64,000 nt of DNA. It comes from Cololabis saira (Eukaryota > Chordata > Actinopteri > Beloniformes > Belonidae). Of this stretch, positions 1 to 14,600 are shown in pieces. Both the position numbers and the translations under genes were made by a program. Under the pieces are notes generated by a model, which was not told the DNA's origin, did no database searches, and saw only the letters and a list, made by a program, of their open reading frames with translations. Position 1 is the stretch's first letter, and each line of letters begins with the position of its first letter. The stretch lies in contig NC_084599.1 of the NCBI RefSeq assembly GCF_033807715.1, positions 14,420,625 through 14,484,624 of the forward strand, read 5' to 3'.

Positions 1-338
1 AGTGCTGAAAGGTATGTGCATGCCAGGTGAAACTGGACTAATTTATATGAATATATTATGTATATATCTCCTTAAAATGCAAAACTGCAAGATATCAGAC
101 GAAACAACTAGCTGATGAAAACAGCAAGTTGTTAATTTATGTAATGGTGGCGTGCCAGGCTGTTTCTGGCAGGACGCAGTGACTTCTTTTTGCGAAGCTG
201 GTGTTGCCAGGCAACTAACAGAGTGTCCAGGCGGTCACAATCCTGAGCCAAGACGTATTATGGCACATAAAACCCCAAACTATTCATATTAACCTCCACA
301 TGTACCACTCCTAACATTGTTAGGGAGCCACAGCTCAC
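1..338 (-). other. atp10a intron 13 (partial)
   Basis: Sequence downstream of the exon 13 donor, up to the left edge. No further exon with flippase similarity was seen in it. Confidence 0.8.
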
Positions 339-523
339 CTGAGAATCTGCATTGAGAGTCATGATCTCCTCGTCGGGATCCAGCAGCTTGCAGGCATAGG
401 CGATGTTGACCGCCGTTTCCTGTTTGTCACCTGTCAGCACCCATATCTGCAAGCCGGCTTTCCTAAGCGCAGCTATAGTTTCAGGCACGCCGTCTTGCAG
501 CCGATCCTCGATGCCGGTGGCTC
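339..523 (-). CDS. atp10a: atp10a coding exon 13 (hinge, TGD motif)
   Basis: Residues 838-899, ending in phase 0. The acceptor is ACCTGCAG and the donor CAG|GTGAGC. It encodes [17 protein letters not shown] and [20 protein letters not shown], the conserved TGDK loop of the P domain. The next exon, with the DGAND metal site, must lie left of position 1. Confidence 0.95.
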
Positions 524-3500
524 CTGCAGGTGAAAACGGGCATCTGAGAAAAACTACAACATTTCTGTTACAATGTAGATTTGGTGTAAAGCGACTTGCA
601 AGAACCGAATCAAAGCATTGTAAAATCCTCAAAGGAAGCCATGTTACACAAAAGGAAATATTACCCAAAAGCTGGAGGTTTGTCTCCAGTCTCAAGGCCG
701 ACTCAAAGAGCAACTCCTCTCTTCTCTGAATGGCCGTCTCAGCCTCTAAGTGATGCTGCACCCAGCGGGCGTATTCATCTTTGCTCAGAACCTTACACAA
801 ACACAAAGGTTTACACATACGCAAACTTGAAAACATCGTCTGTATGAGAAATGGGGGAAAACTGAACAGGGGAGCAGCTTCTGCTTCCATGGCAGGGAAG
901 GACGACAGAAAAGGTGTTTTATCGCTTGGCTTTGCTGATGGGCTCTGCACAAGCAGGAATGTAACGAATCCAGCCTGCGAAAGCATAAATTAACAGCCTG
1001 GGAAATCAGCGCAGATTGCAGCTGAGTCACGAAGAATGTCACTTTTGGAAGGGCTGATTATCTGTGCTGAGCTACAAACACAACCTGCCAAAAAGCAACT
1101 GAGACACAGACTTTCCATTTGTGAAGCAGCGTAATGAGGGAGGCTCGCTGCTCTGCACTTCAGAGGTTTGGTGATGTCTGCTCGCTTACCTTTTTAGCAA
1201 TGCACAGGGTGCGAAGGCCATCTGCCGCATAAAGGTTCAGGTAGTTCTGGGTCCTGCAGATGATCTTCTTCTGGCGTTTCCCTTTAGGGTTGCCTTAAGA
1301 AGAAAAATAAAAAGCAAAAGGGAGGAAAAATGAAGACAAAACATTCTTGATTTAATTCAAAGTGCCTCAGCCATTTAGTATTGAACTGCCGGACTTCTTC
1401 AACCAGACAGGCATCTGTTCTTACAACTAGATCCCCCATGCGAAGGGTCCTCGATGTATATCACGTCTTCACACTACTCACATATGAGCTTCAACACCAA
1501 CAATAATGAAAATAATCAAATTGGTATGTCAAAGAGTTCAACCCCAGGATTTTGACAACACTGAATATTACAAGTCTTTGAAGATGTTAGTAAAATCTTT
1601 TGGAGAGTCACTAAAGCATTCAGGCCTTTTCTTTGGCCAGGGACGAGGGGACGGGGGGACGAGGGGACGGGCTTGCTTTATGGGTCTCTGGCACTATCAC
1701 AGAAGCCGGCACTCTGACTGCCAAGCGTGAAACTTCACTAATAACACCACAGCTTGGCAGGATCAGCTACACATGTCCCGTCACGCAGAATTATTTTCAC
1801 TGAGAGGAACAGATTAACTCAGAATTTGCAGTAATCAAGAAAATCAAGCACATAAAAGGAATGTCTTCTTTACACCGACAAAATATAAATGTAGTCAAAA
1901 TGTGTGTTTGTGTAGCAGTCTCTTAAAAGATGAACATTATTTCACTAGCAGAACTTTTTCTTAGTAGAAAAGATGGAACACTTGAATTCTCCTGTTGTTT
2001 TTTTTCCCCCACACGCACAGTTGCTACAGCCTGACCGTCGCAGGGGAAACTGCACAATGTTTGTTTCTCTCATCCTGAAAATGGGAAAGCCGTCTAAAAT
2101 AGAACTGGGTCCTGTGCGCTGCGGTCTCCCCAGGGGACGTTTTGACTGCTGTAACATCTTCCTGGCCCAGAAGTCCACTTTTCAAAGTGTCCTCAGGCAA
2201 AACACTGATCCCCACACTGCACATGATGCATTAATTGGTGCATGTGTGCACATAAGTCGTTTTGTACCTGTCAAAGGAAGTGATACAACAGCAACTAGCC
2301 ACTAAATACCCCCACTATACAGTACTTTGTTTTAAAAAAGACAAATCCAGTTGCAGTTACCAAATAAACAACAAAAAACATTCAATAATAACCAGGTAAT
2401 AGTTAAAAAAAGAATGAATAACCATAAAAAGTACACTGTTTTATGGTGGAAGGAGACATTGAACAGGCCCTGTGGCAGGAGGGAGACTGCAGTTACATCA
2501 CAAGTCACAACTTCCAGGTCCCAGGGGCCTGCCGTCTACCTCCAGAACCAGAACAGTTATTGGTCTGACACCAGACAACTCCCTCATCACATGAAAGGAG
2601 CCATTATGAAGGTCTCTATGAAGTTCAACTGTGATTGGCTGCTTTCAGCCAAAGGAATAACAACTTGGTGACTCATCTGCATGGACACACGCCCATTTGC
2701 CACTGATGGAGAAAGAGTCTGCCTCTCGCTTTAAGAAAAATAAAAAATAAATCTTCCAGAACTTCTCAAGTTCTTAATGAGACGTCTACGACTTCCTTTG
2801 GTTAAAAAAACCACAGAGATGCATTACAACAATCCTCTTTGCAAGCATGTCTTTACACACTCAGTGGGTGGAGTCACCCACTTCACCCACCTTTTTGAAA
2901 CTGGTAGTACAACTTTGTGCTAACTACAGCCAAGGGACAGCAAATGCAACATGACACGGATTAGGGTGAAGACATTATTGTGGGGAAGCTGAATAGTTTT
3001 TCTCTGATGTAAGTTTGCAGCCAGACACCCTACAAATCTGAACTGCTCGTCAGCTACAAAACATGTCAAAGCAAGACTGGTGTGCTTATCCACGATGATG
3101 TGTAGCAGCTAAGATTTTTCACTTCAGTGTGGGAGGATGGTTTATCTGGAGATGCATTCTGTGAAGCTAAGCTGCCTTGTTGTGATGAACTTCCTACCGC
3201 TAATGAACAGGAGGGAGCCTTTAACTGGGCATGCGAAATAAACTAATTACTCACCCGATACGAGAGCACAGTCTTATTGAAAAGAGGCCAAGACAAGTTC
3301 TGACACGGGTCGGTTCAGTCCATCAAAACATTAAGATGCAAAATGTCCTAAATGACTGATTTAAGAAGCTCTTATCTAAACAAATATTCATCATAGAATT
3401 AAATCCATATCTTACCAACTGTGGCTAGGAAGCAAATAAAGGATGAAGTTTGAAGCACTGCAGTGATTAAGCACACGTCACTCTCACAAACAACCTATTG

Positions 3501-6500
3501 TATCGCTGCCCCAATGTGTGCATCCAAAGAAAATGGATTCAGAGGGATATAAATATTACTTGTGAGAATACGTGGGGTTATCTTTCATGGCATTCATGTC
3601 TCACTATGGGAACGCCTCCACTCTGCCCTAATCAGAGGCTCAAATACCATTACGCCAGCCAAGATCGGCTGGCGCCGGCGACAGCTGAATAATCCACTGA
3701 GAGCGAGTCAGGCCCAAAGGCTTGCCTCTGCAGCAACAGAAGTTCCTCCTGGGATACTTCTCCGCGTGTATGGCTTTCCTGGGCTTAGCCCGTGCTCAGG
3801 TTGTCCTGACCTCTGTGGAAGACTGTATCCAGTGTCGCCTTCCCACGTAAACCACTCTGCCGCCGGCTGAATCGCCAGGTCAGCCGTCAGGTGGGGACTC
3901 AGTTCCTTGAGAGGCTGAAGCACTGCAAGATGGGATGGAAATATTCGAGGGCTCCACACCTCGTCCAAGCTGGGCAGATCCTCCGCCCAATGCCCCCATG
4001 TTTCCATGGTTTGAAGCAGATGATCCGTGCAAAGGTCCTCTCATTTCTCCTGCCACCCTGAAAAGGAGGTGATGACGGGGAGTCGACTGACTCAGAGCTC
4101 ATGTCTGACGATGAAAATGAGTCGTCTGTTCTCACTGATATGTGTCCTTTATTCCATGGGCCTCATGGCTCTTCAGGAGTGGGAAAGCTGGCTCCAGATC
4201 ATGAAACTGTCAACGATGGAGAAGGAGGAGGAATGATGAAGCGCAGAAACTGTGTCTGCTGAGCAGAGTTCCACTGGTCGCTCCCGCCGCGCCGCACCAG
4301 TCATATGCTCAAGCTGCATCTCATCCGACCTCTGACCTTTGGGATCCCCAAAGCGTTGAAAGTGAGGGTTCAACAGGCTTCTGGAAGTCTTAAGAACCCA
4401 TAGAGAAAGCATTCGCTGCAGGGCAGACCTCAGACGGCTTCTCCAGCAGAAGAAACAACCTTCCTGATTGCTTCTCCACCAGGGAACAGCGGTTTTTACT
4501 CTAGATATTTCTTCATCCCAAAAGCAGGGGGGACAGGGGATGAAAAGTCATTTTTGGTTTGTGGTCACTGAGCCCAAGGATGTTTGAGAAATGCAAAGAG
4601 GCAGCAGTAGCCCCCCCTCAGGAAGAGGGGAATCTGAGTAGCTACATACATCGATGACTGGCTTGTGGCAGCCTCCACCTGCCATGATGTGGCTCGGCAC
4701 AGATATTGTACGGCAACGCCTGGGCAATCTGGGTTTTCAGATAAATCTGGAAAAGAGCATGTTGAAACCTCTTCAACACATCAGTTTCATTGGTCTCACT
4801 CTGGACTCTCCAGTTCAAAGCTTGTATGTCCCCAGAGAGAGTAGAGACTATGGCGTCCAGTCCAGCTCGGTTTGTCAGAGGAACAATGGTTCACGAAGGG
4901 AGAACTGTGAATGGGAGATGGGGTTCCCAGATGGCCTCCACCCATATAATTGTCTGGTTCTGAAGTATTTCCTCCCTTGGTTGAGAGGTCATCCTGTCCC
5001 GGTGAGGTCAGACAATTGAACTCTTATGGCCTACATAAACAGGCAAGGAGGTGTGAGATTCACCCAATTGAACACTCTGGCGCACAGCCTGGTAGTGTAG
5101 AGCGGCATGCAGCTGCCATCTCTGAGGGCGACCCACGTACCAGGCATTTTCAATCATGGAGCGGACCTTGTGTCCAGGGGCAACTCGCCCTATACAGACT
5201 GGAGGATACACCCGGAAGTGGTGAAAGAGATTGGAAGAGGTAGATTTGTCTTTAAAGAAGGTTTTACTACTTGCACTGTCTGTACATCAGTCGTGTATTC
5301 AGTTTTCCACCAATAACACAGAGCTTAGTTTGAGGCCTAACCCAACCTTTATCCCTAAGGTTGTCGACTCCTGCTTTCCTACAGAGCTCACTGCTTTTTA
5401 CCCTCCTCCTTTTGTCTCAGATGAGCACCGGAGCTTGAATTTTCTATGTCCAGTCCCTGCATTGCAGATATACGGGACGGGACCCAGTCATTAAGGAGAA
5501 TTGACCAGCTCTTTGTGTTTTGTGCAAAACCGCACATGGGGAACCCTGTGTTGAAACAGCGTCTATCTTTCAATGGATAGTCAGAGCTATTGCCCTGGTT
5601 TATACTAGCAGTGGGGTTCAACCCCCTGCTGGTCTACGTGCTCATCCAACAAGGGGTCTGGCAACATGGTGGGAGGTCTTTAAGGGGATTCTATCAAAGA
5701 TGTGTGGGAAGCAGCATGCTGGGCTTCACCCCATAAGTGTGCTAGGTTTTACAAACTCGGGTTGGGGGTGTTGGTTCTCAGGTTGTGGTCCTCCCATAAG
5801 ATGCCTCTGGGAAAAATTGTCTTCTTTACAGGCCTGGCAAGCTGGGAGAGGATCTTTCCCCAAACTGAGACATGAAATGAATGCTATCCTGACATAGACG
5901 TCACTGGTTCTGGACAATCTTGGTTTTTGAGCTTCATGCTTATCAGAGAACTGGGGTTATATGGATAACCTCATGATATACTGTACTCTGTTGACAAAAG
6001 AGCCACTGACAAAACTGCACTAATGAATGGAGACGGTCCTGCACATCTTCTTGCAATAGCACTTTGTCCCACTCGAGGTGTACATCGTTGTGTGTTATGT
6101 CTAGGACTGATACATGAACCTTTATTTTTCCAATTTACTTCATTTAACAACATTGTATGTACACCAAAAACCATAGTGAAATGTGTTTTTGTCAAATGTG
6201 ATTCAAACTACATACGGAGGTGATTTCTAATTTGATTCCAATCAGATTTTCACTGATTCATCTCATTCTGTATGGTGTGGTCGCTCAAACTGGTTTTAAA
6301 AGAGTGACAGGGAGCAAAGAAATCTGGCAACAACTGGTATCTGATCATTATGTGACTTTGGTATAAAAACAACCCAATTAAATTGTAACAAAAGCATTCA
6401 TATCATTTATGATGGTGATTCTTTACCCCAGGGACTGTATCATCTTTTTGATACAGATACACCTATTTCATGCAATCCAGTACAAAATCAAGTTATGAGT

Positions 6501-8645
6501 TTGGGAATGTCTCTATATCTTCATATCTCTCATTTGTGTATCTGCTCCATGCATTTCACATAATGGAAAACTTATCACTTGCAGATATTTGTTGTATTAT
6601 TACATTAGTTTTTTCTCAACTATGACAAAGTGTGCAGCACATTTGGCTCATTTATTTTATAGCACAAGTGACTGATTATAAAACAATTAATATAAGCTTC
6701 TGTGGCCCTAAAAACCACTGTATGTGATGCAATAAATCTGCATTTGGGCTGAAACTGTCTTTCCAAGGATCCCTGGACAGATGTGCAGTGGTTGTGTTAA
6801 AAAGTGTTGGTGTACAGGCTGTATGGGTCTTGGCGTGCCTGGAATACTAACAATCCACTAAACCTTTGCCATTTGGACATAAAAGAGTGTGCTGATTATG
6901 GAACAAGGAAAAGGGGGGGAAAGAGAAGTTTCTTTTCAGGAACTAGTCAAAGTAAGCACTGAGTTTAGCAGATCTAAAAATAGTTCTTATGTAACATGCA
7001 AGCTTGTATGTTTACCTCAGTGGAAAGGAGGAGGGAGTTTAGGTATGAGGGTCAGAAAAAGCTTTTAAGAAAAAGAACAGCACCCTGTGTTTGCATCCAC
7101 AGTTTAGTGTCAGTTTTCCCGCTAACTTGAAGCAGCTACTGTTGAAACAGATCATCCATGTGACAGACCAGAGTAGGGCTGGGCGATATGGACCAAAAGT
7201 CATATCTCGATATTTTCTAGCTAAATGGCGATACTCGATATATATCTCGATATTTTTTCTGTGCCTTAATTGGAGTTTCCCCCAAAGCATTATAGCAGAG
7301 CATCTCTGTTAGCTTCATTTTTTTCTGAGGCAAACCCTTAAAAAAAACTGTCAGTTTTAATACAAAGCCTCGTGCCAAATGTCACACAGGTTCCTTTATT
7401 AACAGAGGTCTGCACAACGCATCAACATGTATAAAACAAATGAAATAAAAATAAACTGCCTGCATATATAGAATAAAAATGCTTCTTGAATAAAATAAAA
7501 CAAATATCCCTTTCCTGCATAACAATTAAATTACACTGTACAATTAATACAATGTAGACAGTAACAGGCAGACTTTTCCACTGAGGTTGCCAGTTGTGCA
7601 AATAACAAAACATTTGTGCAAATCTCAAATAAAACATTCAAGTCAATTTGTCACAAAATAAGCTATATCAAAATCATAAAAAAAAAAAATGTAAAAAAAA
7701 AAAAAAAAAAAAAAAAATGTTTTAAATCGAAACGATATTGTCTCGTACCATATCGTGTTTGAAAATATATCGATATATATTAAAATCTCCATATATCGCC
7801 CAGCCCTAGACCAGAGTGTATGCAGTACTGTAACAGTAACAACAATATGAGTAAAGTGATTGTATAAACATGCCTTTTTCTACCTGTGTTGGGGGGTTTG
7901 ATGAGGTCCATGATGACGGAGTCAGCTCCCTTTGTATAGACAGTAATCTGATCGGTGAGAGGGTGTCGGACCACCACAGACATGCGCTTCCTGGTTGAGT
8001 CAAATCCCAGTGTGTGCAGCAGCTCAAAGCTCAGCTTCCCCAGGTGAGGCAGCTCCACAGTCACCTGGTCTGGAAGACGCCCAACAAGGGAGCACTTGTA
8101 GGCCCTGGCAGCGTAGACCAGCGCAGCTTCATCGGGGGACTCTGCCTCGTAGCGCAGCTCTCCTTCCCCGAGGCTGCAAAAGGCCTTCTGGTCATAGCAG
8201 GGGGGGACGGGGCTGAGGGTGTGCTCTAAACCTCTGGAGGGCTGCTCCTCGCTCAGTTTGGTAAGCGTGCTCTCTGCTGAAGGGGAAGACAGCATGCTGG
8301 AACATCCCTTGTTGGAACGGTTTAGACTGGAGGAGCTGCTGCTGTTGGAGCCTGAGGTCAAGCGGCTGGGCGTGAAGCGTTTAATGAAGTCTTCAATGGT
8401 TTTAACTGGAGATTTCATCTCAAACCTCGTCCGGACCTGGTGGACAATGAAAAGCTGGTTAATTCAACCTTAAGCAGTAGGCAGTAACTCATATCTACAA
8501 AGAACATTCATTAAAAAAAACTTGCTGCACATGAGGTCTAGTATGGTCCCTATTAGGGCTGTTCGATTAATCGATTTTAAATCGTAATCGCGATTATGTA
8601 ATTAGAACGATGTTAAAACGTGAAACTCGTAAAATCGATTTTTCA

Positions 8646-8679
<34 letters not shown>

Positions 8680-11600
8680 GGAAATATAACTTACTGTATG
8701 TTTGCAAGTGCTGATTTGCTGATTTTTTTTTCAGAGATAAAACTTCTTCTTTTTAAAACTTTTTTTCAACTTATTTTACAGAGTTTTGCACTTTATTCAT
8801 TCATTTTGGCGCAAATGTTCAGTAAAAAAACAGCATATTTGAAATCATTTCTTTGCCTTTTGTCAATTCACAAAATAATCGTAATCGTAATCGAAAATCG
8901 GATTTTGAGAGAAAAAAAAAAAATCAACATTTTATTTTTGGGCAAAATCGAACAGCCCTAGTCCCTATGTGGAGCTACTAATACTGAATACATGTAATAC
9001 TGATAAATAAGGTCATCTTATGCAGCTATGATGCTGGACTGGGAAATTATTCAAATAAAATCAATTCAAACTGTTGAAATGAATTGACTTTTATAAAAAA
9101 TATGACCCCCCCACCCCACCTTTTTCCTTCATGTGTTATGAAACCTTCTGAGCATAGAAAAACATCAACAAAAAACTGTTGCAAAGCACAAAGTCCAAAT
9201 CAGACACTATTCCTGAAGTCACAAAAACAATGCATTAGTAATCCAAGATTTTCCTCCATTGATTACATGTATCCCTTTGAGGGACGTAAAAATCATGTCT
9301 AGAGGCTCAAACAAAGACCGGGCAGCTGTTCTGTAAGTGGCCACTGGTGACCAATCAGAGCAAAGCGACCATTCTGGTAGCAACGCCTTACAAGTGCAGG
9401 AAATAAAACAAAGAGGTCAAGAAATAAAAAGATCTCATGACAGCAAAGTGTTCTTACTACTGATTATGTTTTTGACTGAGAAAAGTAATGCCTGTTGTCA
9501 CAGGATGGAGACGCGGCACATTTTGTTGTATAACACACCTGGGTGCACGTTACGGTTCGGGCCGCATTAACTGCCGAAGGAATGGCATAAATTTTGCCAA
9601 AATTACACGATTAACTCAAAATGGCCGTCTTCCTGTTCGGTTTCGGCCATGGCGCCAAGAGACCATTCTTTAAGTTGCGACATGATACAGTTATGTACCG
9701 ATTTTCCTGCATGTACGTCAAACCGTATTGTGGGGCTTGAGGCACAAAGTTTTCTAGGGGGCGCTGTTGAGCCATTAGGCCACGCCCATTAATGCAAACC
9801 ATGAAATATCAAATTTTTCGCCAGGCCTGGCTTGCGCGCAAAATTTGGTGACTTTTGGGCCACGTTTAGGGGGGCAAAAAGGCCCTCCTTTCGTCGGAAA
9901 AATAAAAAAAAGAAAGGAAAAGAATTCCTACAGATACAATAGGGCCTTCGCACTGTAAGTGCTCGGGCCCTAAGGACATAAATGCCAGTAACATTTTTTT
10001 AGCTGCATATCAAACACAGATTAGCAAGTGGCATCACTGGTTGGGGTATTAGTCACTAAGACATGATCTTTGCTGAAGGGGGTTATGATGTATGTATGTT
10101 ACTTTGCGGAAACAGGTCTTTAGTTTGAAAAGTTTATAAAAATGAATTTAATCTCCATTTAAGTTTTGAGAAAGTCCTGTTTAAGTGCTACAGACTTTGG
10201 GAACTGTGGAAATGTCTCTCCTGGCACAAATCTTTGAGCCAGTCCTTCATCTCAGGGTGGTGCAGGACAATAGTTGAAAGGGTGACTCACTACGAGGCCT
10301 CCTGACTGCAGGAGTCACCATTCTCACGGATATAGAAGTATAAATCCTTCAGGTGCTTAGTTAGCCACAAGAATATCATAATAGAATGAGTAACTGCACT
10401 GGAAAAAAGACAAAAACAACCTAAAAAAAAAGAGCAAGAGAGGAAATAAAACTGGATAAAGACTATCACAGTCAATTACTTGCATATCTACATTTCCCTC
10501 CGACCTAACCCTCAAGGAGAAACCCACCTGCATAAATGATGCATCATTGTGTGCACTTTAGTCTGAACACATCTGTCCTGAGGGGCAGCACAGGATGGCG
10601 AACTGGTACGCGCCGTGTGTGAGGTGGAGAGGATATCACCTCTGAACAGTAACACCACACCCAGCTTACACGGGAGCAAAACAAAACACGGATACACACC
10701 ACCACTTGGACTGAACACTTCAAAAGGTACCAGCAGCAAAACAGTGAAAGCTACGTGCGAGCCCACACTCTGCTGTGCTTTGGCAGGTTTGTGAAAATGT
10801 GCAACCGATCCTTTGTTTTAGGAAAAAAAAGCAAAGAGCAAAGAATATTTGAGATAACTTTCATTTTTGGGACCTGCGCTGATGCTCTTTTTTAAAAATC
10901 ACACCACTTCAGAACAAAGTTTTGGTTGCTATAAAGCAATACGTATTTAGATACAGCTTAGGATCCGAGATGCTCAATATCAGGGTTTATACAGCAATCC
11001 TCATGTTAAATTTAATACCAATTTAATACCTTTTTCACTACCTTCAGATTTTTTTTAAAAACTGTCACAACATTAAGTGTTAATCACGGACCTGTTAACA
11101 TTAATACAGATTTTGAACTATAGAACACTATACAGAACAGATTTATAGACTCATTGATGTTGACCAGATGTTTCACATTTATTTCACTTTGTGAATGACA
11201 ATAAAATAGACTGATTAAAATGTAAAAGGTAAAAAAATAATACCAATTTAAAAAAAATAATAATACCTCTGACAGTGAATTTAACACTTTTAATGGCCTT
11301 AAATTTGGCAATTTTCGTTTATCACTTTTTAATACTTTTTAAAACCCAGCGGAAACCCTGAATATACATTTGTGTTAGTCCTCATTGCATCGTTTTCTTT
11401 CAAATATTTACCATTGCTATAGAATAAAGTCAACACAGATTCACATCTGTCAGTTTCAAGAGTAAGAACATAATGATAAAGGAGCATTATGAAGCCGAGA
11501 GAACAGTATAGTTTGTTGACCTCAGCACCGCAGCGCCCAGTCACTGATGTGCTGTCATCACTAGATTACCAGCTGAGCTTCACCACATGTCAAACAGACA

Positions 11601-14600
11601 CATTTATTACAGTCATTAAACCCAAGGCCCGCTTTAACTGCTACTTAAACTCAGCTCTTCAAGTTGCCACAAAAAACTCACAACAGAACACAAATGCACA
11701 AAAAAAAAAAGAAAAAAAGGTAACATGAGTTTTACCTTGTGCCTGGGCTGGTTGGGGGAGGACACCACCACCGTGTTGCAGATGGTGAGAGCAATGAAGA
11801 AGTCCACGATGTCAGACAGCTCAGAGGGCAGCTGGGACATAGGCTGGCTGTGGAATCGCATGAAATCCATCTGACTGCTGCATTCATTGACTTTGTCCAT
11901 GAGCTGAGGGTCAGGGGTGATGTCCTTCTCCTGTGGGACAGACGGGGGGGGGGGGGGGGGTTATTAGTGGAGGACAGGCAGCAGAGCAACAGGGATGGAG
12001 GGTCAGGTACCGACCATGGGGCTGCTGAAGGCTGTGTGCTTGGACAGAATACTGGCTCGCTTGGCTTCGGCCCTGCTCCCCGTCCTGCGGTGGGACTTGG
12101 TGCTGTGAGAGCGCAGCACCACTCGTCCGCTCTGGTGGCTGGACACGCTGTCCCGCCTGGGGAGGGTGCCACCGTTAGACATACATTCCTCCTCCTCAGA
12201 ATCCATTTCTTGATACATGGCAAGTCTTTTAGCTAGAGGACACACACACACACACACACACACAGACCAAATCAGAAATGACTTTAAAAGCCGAGCAGAG
12301 TTTGCTGAGGGGTGTGTTTGGTTGAACTTTGGCTGGCTCGTCTCACCGTTGGCGTCATGGGAGTACTCCACCCCTGCCACGGTGCACCGTCGGAACACCA
12401 TCTTGTTTTCCGTCAGTGTCCCCGTCTTGTCAGAGAAGATGTATTGCATCTGGCCCAGATCCTCGGTAATATTAAGTGCTCTGCACTGCAGGTGAGAGTC
12501 GGTTTCTTCGTCGTACAGATCCACGTCCTGATGGATGAAGTACACTTGGCAGATCTTGACAATTTCAATTGACACAAAGAGGGAGATGGGTATCAGCACC
12601 TAAGAGAGGGGAGAGCGTTTGAGAGGAGAGGCTTGGTTCAGACTCCAAACAAGAAAACAGTTCAGAGAATCTGCTTCAAGTAAACTTAGTAAAAAGGAAA
12701 GTATTATGAATAATGATGATAGCTAGAAAGTTAACAGGTAGGCAGTTTTAACAGGTCAAAGTAACACATTTTTAGAGTTAGCTAAAGGTGTTGAAAAAAA
12801 AAAGAAAAATCAATTGATATATTTTTTAGATGTTGTTAAAATAACAGCTTCCTAAAATAAATACTAAAATGAAGAGTAAATGGTAAAATGTGAAATTCTG
12901 AGGGCAGTTGAAATAACAGCTACATGCAACTTAAAAAAGGATTTAAATAGCCAGTTATTTATAAACAGAAAACTAAAAACCTTTAAAAAAAAAAAAAAAA
13001 AGGTAAATTAATTTTAATTCTTCACAAAAAAAAAAAAAGAGAGAGCTATACAGGTTGGGTGAAATGCTTTGTGGGTAGCAGTCGGAAGGTGCATGTCCTT
13101 GCATGCTGACCCTCGGTTTCCATAACTGGCTCTTGGGACATGGCCGTATATCCGGGGAAGCACAAAAATAACAACGATGAATGAGCATCTACAGTACTTG
13201 GTTGATTACAGGGATATTAAAAAGTCTGCCACGTCAAAGGGTGAACAGAAAAACATTTGAGTTGCCCTTTTTTCATAACTGAAAGATTAGAACTTCACTA
13301 AAGATAAATAAAGTGATTGATGAAGGTAAATGCAGTTTTTTTTTGCAGTTTTCCATCTTTGTGTTCTCTTTTGATAAGTACTTTGTAAAAGTTGTACACA
13401 GTGAAGTTGATTTTTTTTTATCTTACTACTGGCTGTTAAAATAAAAAGTGCTTTATATCTTTTTTCCCCTTTACATTAGTTATATATGCACATAAATGTT
13501 GTAACTTACTTAGAAAAACCATTACTCTATCAGTGTAAACATCTGCAGACTCATTAAAAAAGACAAAATAACTGTGGTGGAAAAAAATAGTTGAAATACA
13601 TAGTTAAAAACAAGAAATAGAAGAAACAGAAAAAAAACTGAGAATCTAAAAATGTATGTGTACATGAATAAGATATGATGGTATGCTTGAGTTCATGCCT
13701 GCTGAACAAAACTGGATGAAATTCCAGCTTCTCAGTGAGTTTCCACAATGTTAGTACCAAGCACAAGATTTACAAGTGAGACTGTTTAAAAAGAAGCCTG
13801 AAGAAATGAGTCATAACTGAGGGAGGGGGGTAAAATCTGGTCTCTTCTTGCGGACTTGAACACCGGATACATCATACCGTGAAACCGTACTCAGACTTCC
13901 TTGGAAAATGATGAATACAAAAGATTGGTTTCACCCTAAACTAACAGAGCCTTTTTCAAAGGGAACCTGCTATCAGACCCTCGCTGCACTGTGACACGGG
14001 GCAGGGTGACATTTTCATTGCCAATCTAACCTGAAAGCAAATAGATCAATAGGTCCCAGTGTCACTTTTTCCTGTTTGGATCAAGAGGGTGGGTAATTTT
14101 GCTGCGTGAAGTACATACTCTCTCAAGCTTTCCCAGGCTGTAAGTGAAGATAAAGCTTTAGAGGTCACATGCTGCATGGGCTGCAGTGACTGCCCCCAGT
14201 GCTTTGATTTACGGCACTGCTTATGTCTGTTTGACGAGAACTTTTTCAAATTACTGATAAAATGTGTGTTTTCATATCTATGTCTGTGTTTATCTTTTTT
14301 GCAAGTTTCTCTCTGTTTTGTACCTGAAAGACGATGATCATTGTGAAGAAGAGATAAATGGCTGACATAATGGGTGATAAGGCCGTCCCTTCTGGACTAA
14401 GAACGTCAAATACAGGTCTCTTATCTCCGTACTGAAACATCCATACGCCGTGACCTGGAAAAGCAATAGCACAAGGTCAATTCCAACAAACATTGGGATG
14501 AGAGGATAGAAGTAAAAGGACAATAAACTCGCTGGCATAAAAAAAAAAAAAACAGTTGTAAAAACCAACAGTTTTTACAAGATGACTGAAAAAAATGGCA

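Noticed and set aside
12010..12014. Alternative exon 8 donor (GTACCT) four bases after the chosen one
   Set aside because: It would put exon 9 out of frame and lose the conserved junction [11 protein letters not shown], so GTCGGT was kept.
11739..12236. 165-codon plus-strand frame opposite exons 8 and 9 of atp10a
   Set aside because: Antisense shadow of the real exons; it crosses intron 8 and its G run without any recognisable domain.
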